A stretch of 14,766 nt of DNA, taken from contig URSW01000020.1 in assembly GCA_900550625.1 (NCBI GenBank), forward strand, positions 1 through 14,766, written 5' to 3'. A program made the translations under genes and the position numbers. Below are positions 1-6,327 of this stretch, piece after piece (positions within the stretch are counted from its first letter, which is position 1; every line of letters starts with the position of its first letter). The notes beneath the pieces are model-generated. The model searched no databases. It was not told where the DNA came from and worked only from the letters and a program-made list of their open reading frames with translations. This stretch comes from an uncultured Eubacteriales bacterium (GTDB lineage: Bacteria; Bacillota; Clostridia; Oscillospirales; CAG-272).

Positions 1-389
1 TATGCGCTTGCAGAAGGTGCGGCAAATCCCACATCCGGGGTGGGTGCGGCGGTTCTGTACGCCGCCTGCGCGGCCGCGGCGGGAGCGTCGTTGCTTTCAT
101 ATTCTCCGCCGTCATCGATCTCGTAATCGTCATATCCGTCATCGTCATCGTCGTCAAGATCATAGTCTGCCGAATATGCGTCCTCGCCCTTTCTCTTGGA
201 AAAGGCGCGCTTGATCTTTCTCCAATAGAATCCGAACGCGGCACCCGCGGCGATCACGACCCCGGCGATTATCTGTATGATGTACGTCATCGCCGAGGGA
301 TCGATGTATGCAAATGCGGTAACCGAGAAGAGAATCATCGAGAATACAAAGAAAAACAGAAATGACAGAAGATGCTTTAATTTGTTCAT
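1..389 (-). CDS. Small membrane protein with acidic tail, partial (C-terminus off the left edge)
   Basis: I read this open frame from the sequence; about 129 codons are present and no stop is reached before base 1. Residues 1-28 are a hydrophobic signal-like helix, followed by the motif YIDPSAMTYIIQ and a second hydrophobic helix (about 35-52) that ends in basic residues (WRKIKRAFSKRK). After that comes a strongly acidic, low-complexity stretch with six consecutive Asp and many Asp/Glu/Tyr, then an Ala/Pro-rich region. Short proteins with a YIDP(G/S) motif followed by a glycine/alanine-rich helix are often found beside phosphatase/sulfatase-like membrane enzymes in Clostridia. It lies 72 bp downstream of such a gene on the same strand, probably in one transcript. 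The ATG at 387-389 has no strong ribosome binding site. Function is unknown; a partner role for the upstream enzyme is inference from position. Confidence 0.7.
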   Translation of the reverse strand, partial: MNKLKHLLSFLFFFVFSMILFSVTAFAYIDPSAMTYIIQIIAGVVIAAGAAFGFYWRKIKRAFSKRKGEDAYSADYDLDDDDDDGYDDYEIDDGGEYESNDAPAAAAQAAYRTAAPTPDVGFAAPSASA

Positions 390-461
390 TTTAATTATTC
401 GCGCCGCGTGTCCGGGCGCCCTTTCTTGTTTTCGCATTGTTTGAGACCGTTCGCCTGAGCG

Positions 462-2270
462 TTATTTCGCGTCGTAGAACGGGTATTCGATCGGCGTTTT
501 GTCTATGATCTTCCAATTTTCAAAATTCCGTCCGTCGCCGTTGATTTCGTAGGTGATAAGGTTCACGTCGCGTCTTGACTTGGTCGAGTTCGAACCGCTC
601 ATCCAGAAATAACGTGTGACGGTTTCGTCTTCGCCGATGTCCTCGAGCGTGCGTCCGTAAGGCGTTGAATCAAGACCGAGGTACGATATGATCGATGCGC
701 GGAGGTTGTCCTGGCATACCTGCTTCGACGATCTCTTGAGCGGCTCGTCGGGATCGGCGCCCGCAGGCTTTACGAATGTTGCGAGAAGCCTCTCGTGATC
801 AAGCTTCTCCATGGTTCCCGTCCAGCCGTGATCCGCGGTGATGATTATCGTCGTGCTGTCGTATAAGCCGAGAGCCTTGAGCTGCCTTATGTATTCAAAG
901 ATCATGTTGAGGTTTCCGCGCGTCTGACCTTTGAGCCCCGCACTCCAATCCCATGACGAAACGTCTACGCGGTTGCCGTTTGCGTCCATTACGAACGGAT
1001 CGTGCGAGCCCTGAAGGTGATAGAAAATGAACTCGCCGGTCAGAGAATCGTTGACGGAGATTCCTTTTTCGCGCACCCCTTTGTAAAATTCCACATCGTC
1101 GGTCTTGTGTATGCTCGATTCGGGATTTGATACGGTTGCGATGCTTGCAAGATCGCCGGTGTAGAACCAGAAATACGGCTTCAGCGCTTCGGGCGCGTAA
1201 CGGTACGCCGAGAGAGTGAGCATATAGCGCACCATTTCCCTGTAATTTACGGTTTGCGTGGATTCGCCGATGTTGTCAACCGAGCCGCGGAGATTGTCTA
1301 TATCAAAATATACATAATTCGCTTCGGTATATATCTTTGACGCGTATCCGGCGTTCTTTATGTCCTTGAGAAATGTCGTTTCCTCCCACGCTTTCTTTAC
1401 ATATTCGTCGGTGGGAACGGAATAGTCGGTTTTGATTCCGGTGAGAAGATAGTTTACGGAAGGATATGTGCGCGAATAGCTTCCGGTGAAATCCTCATAA
1501 TAGGTGAATCCGGAAAGATTTTTCTCAACCTCGGGGTCCTCAAGCTGCTTTTTGGCATATGCGGTGTCAAAACGATCCATCAGAAATACAACGACGTTGT
1601 TCTTCGGAGCAAGCTCGTATATCCCATCGTCGGAAAGATACCCGTTCCCACTTATTATCGTGAAGTTCGTGGTCGTGAGAAGAGATATCAGCGCGACGGT
1701 CTGCGCACCGATGAGCATTACGGAGACGATACCGATGCCGAGAGTCCACGCCTTGCGGCTGAAATACATGACCGCAAGCACGAAAGCGAGAATGCCGAGC
1801 CATATGAGAGCATTGAGCACAGCCGGGATCGTATATGCAGTCCAATCTACGGAGGAGCCGTCGAGCGTACCGTGCTTTATGTTTATGAAGTTGCCCTGAA
1901 CATAACCCGCAATCGTGAGAGCTGCGATAAACGACAGCGCATAATTGAACAGCTTGCCCCTGAGCATAAGAAGTATGAATGAGAGTACTATAAAAACACA
2001 CAGCCCGCAGATCACCATCGGCATCACAAGGTACCTGAATGAGAAGGTTATGTATTTCATGTTGGAAATATATAACTCATACGGACCGAAAACGAAAAAT
2101 GTGAATGCAAATGCAAACGACATGAGCAGCGCGGGAATGAGCCGCATTCTGAATTTTCTCTTGTCGGTCAAAAGCGCACGGAACTTATCCGCAAACGAAG
2201 GACCGCGCACTGTCGCGCAGGCTTCGGTTCCACTCTTTCCGATACGGGAATTTTTTTGTTTTTTCTTCAT
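462..2270 (-). CDS. Membrane-anchored alkaline-phosphatase-superfamily enzyme (sulfatase / phosphoglycerol-transferase-like)
   Basis: The 602-residue protein has a basic N-terminus, about five membrane helices (roughly 43-63, 78-103, 108-128, 147-170, 177-200), then an extracytoplasmic catalytic domain (about 225-540) and a C-terminal extension. The domain starts with NVVVFLMDRFD, where D232 fits the first metal ligand. SRTYPSVNYLLTG gives a candidate nucleophile threonine, T268. GSHDPF (H423), ITADHG (D480, H481) and a later DH (H492) match the remaining metal and substrate ligands of the superfamily. LtaS and phosphoethanolamine transferases share this plan, but the family also includes hydrolases, so the substrate cannot be named. 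An AGGAAAG site precedes ATG 2268-2270 and the promoter at 2351-2379 explains expression. It is transcribed divergently from a LicC-like cytidylyltransferase, which suggests work on surface polymers or lipids (inference). Confidence 0.83.
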   Translation of the reverse strand: MKKKQKNSRIGKSGTEACATVRGPSFADKFRALLTDKRKFRMRLIPALLMSFAFAFTFFVFGPYELYISNMKYITFSFRYLVMPMVICGLCVFIVLSFILLMLRGKLFNYALSFIAALTIAGYVQGNFINIKHGTLDGSSVDWTAYTIPAVLNALIWLGILAFVLAVMYFSRKAWTLGIGIVSVMLIGAQTVALISLLTTTNFTIISGNGYLSDDGIYELAPKNNVVVFLMDRFDTAYAKKQLEDPEVEKNLSGFTYYEDFTGSYSRTYPSVNYLLTGIKTDYSVPTDEYVKKAWEETTFLKDIKNAGYASKIYTEANYVYFDIDNLRGSVDNIGESTQTVNYREMVRYMLTLSAYRYAPEALKPYFWFYTGDLASIATVSNPESSIHKTDDVEFYKGVREKGISVNDSLTGEFIFYHLQGSHDPFVMDANGNRVDVSSWDWSAGLKGQTRGNLNMIFEYIRQLKALGLYDSTTIIITADHGWTGTMEKLDHERLLATFVKPAGADPDEPLKRSSKQVCQDNLRASIISYLGLDSTPYGRTLEDIGEDETVTRYFWMSGSNSTKSRRDVNLITYEINGDGRNFENWKIIDKTPIEYPFYDAK

Positions 2271-2350
2271 ATCGATTTCGCTTTCCTCGGGATTTTACAT
2301 TATTTGCCGCCGATAGGCACAAAGACGCACGGCGGCATACGATACTCTCA

Positions 2351-2379
2351 ATTATATCATAATGTAAATTCCATGTAAA
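2351..2379 (-). promoter_or_regulatory. Sigma-A-type promoter for the phosphatase-like gene
   Basis: On the minus strand, TTTACA (2374-2379) is followed after exactly 17 bp by TATAAT (2351-2356). Transcription would begin near 2344, giving a leader of about 74 nt before the ATG at 2270. Its -35 box is only 40 bp from the -35 box of the divergent promoter at 2420-2448, so the two may share regulators. Confidence 0.75.
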
Positions 2380-2419
2380 CACCAAACGGGCAAAAAAACG
2401 TATAAATTTTCTTTTTTTC

Positions 2420-2448
2420 TTGACTTCTGTTCGTGATGGTGATATAAT
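2420..2448 (+). promoter_or_regulatory. Sigma-A-type promoter for the LicC-like fusion gene
   Basis: TTGACT (2420-2425), a 17-bp spacer and TATAAT (2443-2448) differ from the consensus by one base. Transcription should start near 2455, about 285 nt upstream of the ATG at 2740. No comparably good promoter is visible closer to the gene, so a long untranslated leader is implied. Confidence 0.75.
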
Positions 2449-2454
2449 AAAACT

Positions 2455-2739
2455 CATATTGAACAAATAAACTGTGGCTATCCGTGCTTTCGGCGGCAAA
2501 ACGTTTCTGTTTTGGAATACCCGCGCTGAAAAATGAACGGAACGGAATCCGCTTTGGATTAAAATCGCGGCTTTTGCATCGAAAAAACGGATTTTTCCGT
2601 AATTTTTTCGGAACGTCGATACGGGCGGTGTGAAATACCCACGCCGAAGCATGATATAAAAACGGATGTGATTTCTCGCTTAAAAAGAATGCAGCCGAAA
2701 CGATAAAAACTATAAATAAAAACAGAACGGAGATAAAGA
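2455..2739 (+). other. Long 5' leader with several hairpins, possible cis-regulatory RNA
   Basis: No convincing coding frame lies in this stretch; one 9-codon ATG frame near 2533 lacks a ribosome binding site. Visible structures are CCGCG (2521-2525) pairing with CGCGG (2566-2570), which encloses a perfect AATCC-GCTTT-GGATT hairpin (2546-2560). Further on, ACGGA-TTTT-TCCGT (2587-2600) is preceded by six A and followed by AA then six T, resembling a weak terminator or attenuator. A GGCG/CGCC pairing lies near 2624-2644. The leader ends with GGAG at 2729-2732, a good ribosome binding site for ATG 2740. It matches no riboswitch class I recognise; I see no T-box motif. Confidence 0.4.
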
Positions 2740-3624
2740 ATGCTGACAAAAAAACAGTTTGACATTCTTGTCAGAATGGCCGAAAAGGGAGAGCCCGAGA
2801 CCCAGCGAAGCATTGCCGAAGGCACGGGAATGTCGCTCGGAGTTGTAAATAAAACGCTTGCACAGCTCACGGAAGCGGGATTCGTAAAATCGGGAACGGT
2901 AACTCCCGAAGGACTTGATGCGCTTGAGCCGTACCGCGTCAAGCGCGCGGTGATCTTTGCCGCAGGCTTCGGATCGAGAATGGTCCCGATCACGCTCAAT
3001 ACGCCGAAGCCTCTCGTTCGGGTTCACGGGAAGAGAATAATCGACAGCCTTCTCGACGCGGTCTACGCCGCCGGGATCGAAGAGGTGTACATAATACGCG
3101 GATATCTTTCCGAGCAGTTCGATCAGCTTCTCTATAAATACCCCAACATCAAATTCATCGAGAATCCCGTATATAATGAAGCAAACAATATCTCCTCGGC
3201 AATGTGCGCGAGATATCTCCTTCAGAACGCATATCTCTGCGAGGCGGACCTGCTTCTGTACAATCCCGCACTCATATGCAAATATCAGTATTGCTCTAAT
3301 TATCTCGGAGTTCCGGTTGACGTTACGGACGATTGGTGCTTCAAAACGAAAAACGGGATTATCACAAAGCTCTGCGTAGGAGGAACAAACTGCCATCATA
3401 TGTTCGGAATTTCGTATTGGAACGCGCAGGACGGAGCGCGCCTTGCGGGACATATCGAGCAGGTCTACAATTCCCCCGGAGGAAAAGAGCGTTATTGGGA
3501 TCAGGTCGCGCTTGAATATCATCTCGACGAATACAAAATCGCCGTGCGCGAGTGCTCCTTTGACGACATCGCGGAGATCGACACTTACCGCGAGCTGAAG
3601 CAGATCGACGATACATACGTCTGA
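2740..3624 (+). CDS. Winged-helix domain fused to a LicC-like nucleotidyltransferase (probable CTP:phosphocholine-type cytidylyltransferase)
   Basis: Residues 1-65 form a MarR-like winged helix (LTKKQFDILVRMAEKG, then a recognition-helix-like SLGVVNKTLAQLTEAGFV). Residues 68-294 form a nucleotidyltransferase. AAGFGSRMVPIT (74-85) with K90 in NTPKPLV is the nucleotide-binding signature. NEANNISSAMCARYL (about 146-160), CEADLLLYN (167-175) and the terminal EIDTYRELKQID parallel pneumococcal LicC, which makes CDP-choline. The position where LicC has a Mg-binding Asp falls in CEAD, so the aligned acidic residue should be checked. The substrate may be another phospho-amino-alcohol or a sugar phosphate. 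No choline kinase, choline transporter or LicD transferase is in the window. The winged helix may sense or regulate the pathway, or merely stabilise the enzyme. A terminator follows directly, so it is probably monocistronic. Confidence 0.85.
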   Translation: MLTKKQFDILVRMAEKGEPETQRSIAEGTGMSLGVVNKTLAQLTEAGFVKSGTVTPEGLDALEPYRVKRAVIFAAGFGSRMVPITLNTPKPLVRVHGKRIIDSLLDAVYAAGIEEVYIIRGYLSEQFDQLLYKYPNIKFIENPVYNEANNISSAMCARYLLQNAYLCEADLLLYNPALICKYQYCSNYLGVPVDVTDDWCFKTKNGIITKLCVGGTNCHHMFGISYWNAQDGARLAGHIEQVYNSPGGKERYWDQVALEYHLDEYKIAVRECSFDDIAEIDTYRELKQIDDTYV

Positions 3625-3655
3625 TATGAAGACGCGATAAAATAAAAAGGCTGCG

Positions 3656-3707
3656 GCCGGACGGAAGAAATGCTTTCGTCCGGCTTGCGGTCTTTTGTTG
3701 CTTTTTC
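3656..3707 (+). terminator. Intrinsic terminator after the LicC-like gene
   Basis: GCCGGACGGAAG (3656-3667) pairs with CTTTCGTCCGGC (3673-3684), a 12-bp stem with one G-U pair and loop AAATG. It is followed by an interrupted T-rich run (3691-3707). That run overlaps the -35 box of the next operon's promoter. Confidence 0.85.
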
Positions 3708-3726
3708 GCATCTTTTGTGGTAGAAT
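3698..3726 (+). promoter_or_regulatory. Promoter of the regulator-kinase pair
   Basis: TTGCTT (3698-3703), 17 bp, TAGAAT (3721-3726). Transcription would begin near 3733, about 38 nt before ATG 3771. The boxes are moderately close to consensus, fitting a constant low supply of regulator and kinase. No BceR-type inverted repeat is seen here. Confidence 0.6.
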
Positions 3727-3770
3727 CAATAGCGAAAGAGAGCCGTGTGCGGAGCGAAAGGAAGAATGAA

Positions 3771-4460
3771 ATGTACAGAATACTTATATGTGAGGACGAT
3801 CCCGTTATACTGTCTGCAATGTCGTCCTATCTTTCTTCGTGGGGTTACGAGGTTCGATGTGTGAAAAACTTCAAGGACGTTATGACGGAATTCGGTGAGT
3901 TCGCACCCGAGCTTGTGCTTCTCGACATTTCGCTCCCGTTCTTTAACGGATACCATTGGTGCACGGAAATACGCAAGGTCTCAAATGTGCCCGTTGTATT
4001 CATATCGAGCGTATCGGATAACATGAATATCGTAATGGCTATGAATATGGGCGGCGACGACTTCCTTGCAAAGCCGTTCGATCTCGATGTGCTCAATGCA
4101 AAGGTGAGCGCCGTGCTGCGCCGCGCATATAATATGCCGCTCCGGAGCGACGGACCGGAATGCCGCGGGGCGGTACTGAATATGGGGGATGCAACTCTCT
4201 CCTGCGGCGGAGAGCGGATCGAGCTTACAAAAAACGAATACCGTATTCTCGAGGTGCTTATGGGAAACGCGGGAAAGATAGTTACTCGCGCTGAGCTTAT
4301 GGATAAGCTGTGGGAAACAGACAGCTTCGTTGACGACAACACTTTGACGGTAAATATAACACGGCTTCGCAATACCCTTGCCGATCACGGTCTGACCGAT
4401 TTCATCAAGACAAAGAAGGGCATCGGATATATAATCGAAAACGACGGAGACGCAAAATGA
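3771..4460 (+). CDS. OmpR-family response regulator, BceR-like
   Basis: This 229-residue protein has a receiver domain (1-118) and an OmpR/PhoB winged-helix DNA-binding domain (about 135-227). Acidic-pocket residues E8, D9 and D10, the phospho-acceptor D52 (LLDISLP) and K101 (AKPF) are all present. The stretch NGYHWCTEIRKVSNVP closely resembles the GFHWC...SNVP region typical of BceR regulators. The frame is open from GTG 3717, but AAAGGAAG (3757-3764) sits six bases before ATG 3771, the protein then starts with the usual MYRILICEDD, and the earlier start would lie inside the promoter. It overlaps the kinase gene by four bases (ATGA), indicating translational coupling. It probably binds the inverted repeat at 5429-5444 and activates the transporter genes. 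Confidence 0.93.
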   Translation: MYRILICEDDPVILSAMSSYLSSWGYEVRCVKNFKDVMTEFGEFAPELVLLDISLPFFNGYHWCTEIRKVSNVPVVFISSVSDNMNIVMAMNMGGDDFLAKPFDLDVLNAKVSAVLRRAYNMPLRSDGPECRGAVLNMGDATLSCGGERIELTKNEYRILEVLMGNAGKIVTRAELMDKLWETDSFVDDNTLTVNITRLRNTLADHGLTDFIKTKKGIGYIIENDGDAK

Positions 4461-5443
4461 GAATTCTGCCCGAATATCTGAAATACCGAATAAAAATTCT
4501 GCTTCTTTTCCTGACGGCGTTTGCATTTCCCGCGCTCACGCTTTCGCTTTACGACCTTCCGACCGAGCCCGTGCTGTACGCCTTTGCGCTTTCGGGTACG
4601 GTACTTGGGGTGTCCGCCGTTTTCGATTTCGTACTGTTTGTGCGCCGTCACCGCCGCCTGTCGAGAGTCCTTTTGTCCGTCGATGCGGACATATCGGTGC
4701 TTCCGCCGCCGCGGAATTTGCCGGAGGAGGATCTTTACCGCATCATATCCGCGATCTTTGAGAAGAAGTGCGCCGCTGAATCCGAAAAGGAGCGCACGGT
4801 CAGCGAGACTGCGGATTATTACACCATGTGGGTGCATCAGATCAAAACGCCGATATCGGCGATGAGACTGCTTCTGCAGTCGGGAAACGCTGACAGAGCG
4901 GAGCTTGAAGAACAGCTTTTCCACATCGAGGAATATGTCGGAATGGTGCTTACCTACATGAGATGCGAGGGCCATATGTCGGATTTCGTGATGAAGCGCT
5001 TTCCGCTTGACCGCCCGATACGCGAAGCGGTCAGAAAATACCGCCGCCTGTTTATCAAAAAGGGAATTGCGCTTGAGTACGGCGGCACGGAGGCTTTCGC
5101 GGTCGGCGACGAAAAATGGGTCGCGTTTGTCATCGAACAGATAGTGTCGAATTCGCTGAAATATACGGAAAAAGGGAAAATATCGGTCTGCTCCGCCTCT
5201 CCCGGCATTATCTGCATAGAGGATACGGGAATCGGTATTTCCCCCGAGGATCTTCCCCGCATATCGGAAAAAGGGTATACGGGGTATAACGGTCATGAGG
5301 ATAAAAAATCCACCGGGATCGGGCTGTATTTGTGCCGTCAGATAATGGACAGGCTCGGTTTCTCGATGCGCATAGAATCCGAGGTCGGCGTCGGAACTCG
5401 CGTCTATCTTGACTTCACGGATGCGAACCTTACGGAAATGTAA
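4457..5443 (+). CDS. Intramembrane-sensing histidine kinase, BceS-like
   Basis: This 328-residue kinase has two membrane helices (about 13-31 and 39-61) separated by only a few residues, so it has almost no extracellular sensor domain, the hallmark of BceS-type kinases. The phospho-acceptor H127 lies in MWVHQIKTPISAM. The catalytic domain shows an N box (EQIVSNSLKY, N232), G1 box (DTGIG, 256-260), an EKGYTG F-box-like segment and a G2 box (STGIGL, 285-290). In this family the kinase does not see the drug itself; it is switched by the partner permease in a shared complex. The last codons and the TAA stop (5441-5443) overlap the candidate operator for the downstream transporter genes. Confidence 0.93.
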   Translation: MRILPEYLKYRIKILLLFLTAFAFPALTLSLYDLPTEPVLYAFALSGTVLGVSAVFDFVLFVRRHRRLSRVLLSVDADISVLPPPRNLPEEDLYRIISAIFEKKCAAESEKERTVSETADYYTMWVHQIKTPISAMRLLLQSGNADRAELEEQLFHIEEYVGMVLTYMRCEGHMSDFVMKRFPLDRPIREAVRKYRRLFIKKGIALEYGGTEAFAVGDEKWVAFVIEQIVSNSLKYTEKGKISVCSASPGIICIEDTGIGISPEDLPRISEKGYTGYNGHEDKKSTGIGLYLCRQIMDRLGFSMRIESEVGVGTRVYLDFTDANLTEM

Positions 5444-5464
5444 GAAATACGGTGAAAATGTAAG
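5429..5464 (+). promoter_or_regulatory. Candidate BceR-type operator for the ABC transporter genes
   Basis: CTTAC (5429-5433) and GTAAG (5440-5444) form a perfect inverted repeat with a 6-bp gap. Written as TTACG-N4-TGTAA it differs by one base from the TNACA-N4-TGTAA site known for BceR-like regulators. A second TGTAAG half-site (5459-5464) lies exactly 20 bp, two helical turns, after the first one (5439-5444). The block ends nine bases before the weak -35 region of the promoter at 5474-5502, a usual place for an activator. It straddles the kinase stop codon. Confidence 0.55.
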
Positions 5465-5473
5465 CCCGAACGA

Positions 5474-5502
5474 TGGCTTGCATTTTTGCTTTGCGGTATA
5501 AT
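5474..5502 (+). promoter_or_regulatory. Activator-dependent-looking promoter of the ABC transporter genes
   Basis: A perfect -10 box TATAAT lies at 5497-5502. The hexamer 17 bp upstream (TGGCTT, 5474-5479) is a poor -35 box, and TTGCAT at 5478-5483 is only 13 bp away. A strong -10 with a weak -35 behind a putative regulator site fits induction by the upstream two-component system. Transcription would start near 5509, about 54 nt before ATG 5563. Confidence 0.5.
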
Positions 5503-5562
5503 TGTCAGCGGAAACGGACGAAAGTCCGGAATTATGCTTGTAACGAAAGGCAGATACCTAAT

Positions 5563-6327
5563 ATGTCAATGCTTCAGGTCAATAATTTGAAAAAAGTATA
5601 CACAGGCCGATTCGGAGGAACGAGAGTCCAGGCGCTGACAAACGTAAGCTTTGCAGTCGAAGAGGGAGAGTACGTCGCCATAATGGGTGAATCCGGCTCG
5701 GGAAAAACCACGCTTCTTAATATCCTCGCCGCTCTCGATAAGCCGACCTCGGGAGAGGTCATGCTCGACGGAAAGAACATAAGCGAGATAAAGGAAAAGG
5801 ATATCTCGGCTTTCAGACGGGACAACCTCGGATTCGTCTTTCAGGATTTCAACCTTCTCGATACGTTTTCCCTTGAGGATAATATATACCTGCCGCTCGT
5901 GCTTGCGGGGAAGAAGTACGCCGAGATGAGCTCGCGCCTTACCCCGATCGCAAAGAAGCTCGGGATATCCGACATACTGAAGAAGTATCCGTATGAGGTC
6001 TCAGGCGGACAGAAACAGCGCGCGGCGATAGCGCGTGCGCTGATCACCGGACCGAAGCTGGTGCTCGCCGACGAGCCGACCGGAGCGCTTGATTCAAAGG
6101 CGACCGACGCGCTCTTGAAGCTTTTCGCATCGATAAACGAGGATGGGCAGACGATCGTCATGGTCACCCACTCGACAAAGGCGGCATCGCACGCGAAGCG
6201 CGTGCTGTTCCTCCGCGACGGAGAGGTGTTCCATCAGATATACCGTGCGCAGATGAGCACCGAGGATATGTACGCAAAGATATCGGACGCGCTTACGGCG
6301 GTTATGAGAGGGAACGGCGATGAATAA
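5563..6327 (+). CDS. ABC transporter ATPase, BceA-like (antimicrobial-peptide detoxification)
   Basis: The protein has 254 residues from ATG 5563, the usual size for BceA/MacB-type ATPases. It shows Walker A GESGSGKT (42-49), the Q-loop FVFQD (Q94), signature VSGGQ (146-150), Walker B LVLADEPTG (from 166), D-loop ALD and switch histidine H203. The open frame extends upstream to 5473, but those 30 codons have no family similarity and would cover the promoter, so ATG 5563 is chosen. Its ribosome site GAAAGG (5545-5550) is rather distant, so efficiency may be modest. The stop overlaps the permease start by eight bases. It should power BceB-like removal of cell-wall-active peptides from lipid II-cycle intermediates and take part in sensing. 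Confidence 0.93.
   Translation: MSMLQVNNLKKVYTGRFGGTRVQALTNVSFAVEEGEYVAIMGESGSGKTTLLNILAALDKPTSGEVMLDGKNISEIKEKDISAFRRDNLGFVFQDFNLLDTFSLEDNIYLPLVLAGKKYAEMSSRLTPIAKKLGISDILKKYPYEVSGGQKQRAAIARALITGPKLVLADEPTGALDSKATDALLKLFASINEDGQTIVMVTHSTKAASHAKRVLFLRDGEVFHQIYRAQMSTEDMYAKISDALTAVMRGNGDE

Noticed and set aside
2587..2608. Certain intrinsic terminator in the LicC-gene leader
   Set aside because: The stem is only 5 bp, so it is reported as a possible attenuator rather than a firm terminator.
2710..3729. Minus-strand open frame of 339 codons opposite the LicC-like gene
   Set aside because: It is the complement of a conserved coding region and would also run through the terminator; it shows no recognisable domain.
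3717..3770. GTG start extending the response regulator by 18 codons
   Set aside because: It would begin inside the promoter -10 region, has no ribosome site, and the added residues have no receiver-domain similarity; ATG 3771 follows AAAGGAAG at good spacing.
3981..5296. Minus-strand open frames of 181 and 303 codons opposite the regulator and kinase
   Set aside because: Both mirror conserved receiver, winged-helix and kinase motifs on the plus strand and have no credible starts.
5473..5562. N-terminal extension of the BceA-like ATPase
   Set aside because: The 30 extra residues have no family similarity and the stretch holds the TATAAT box and leader; ATG 5563 gives the usual length.
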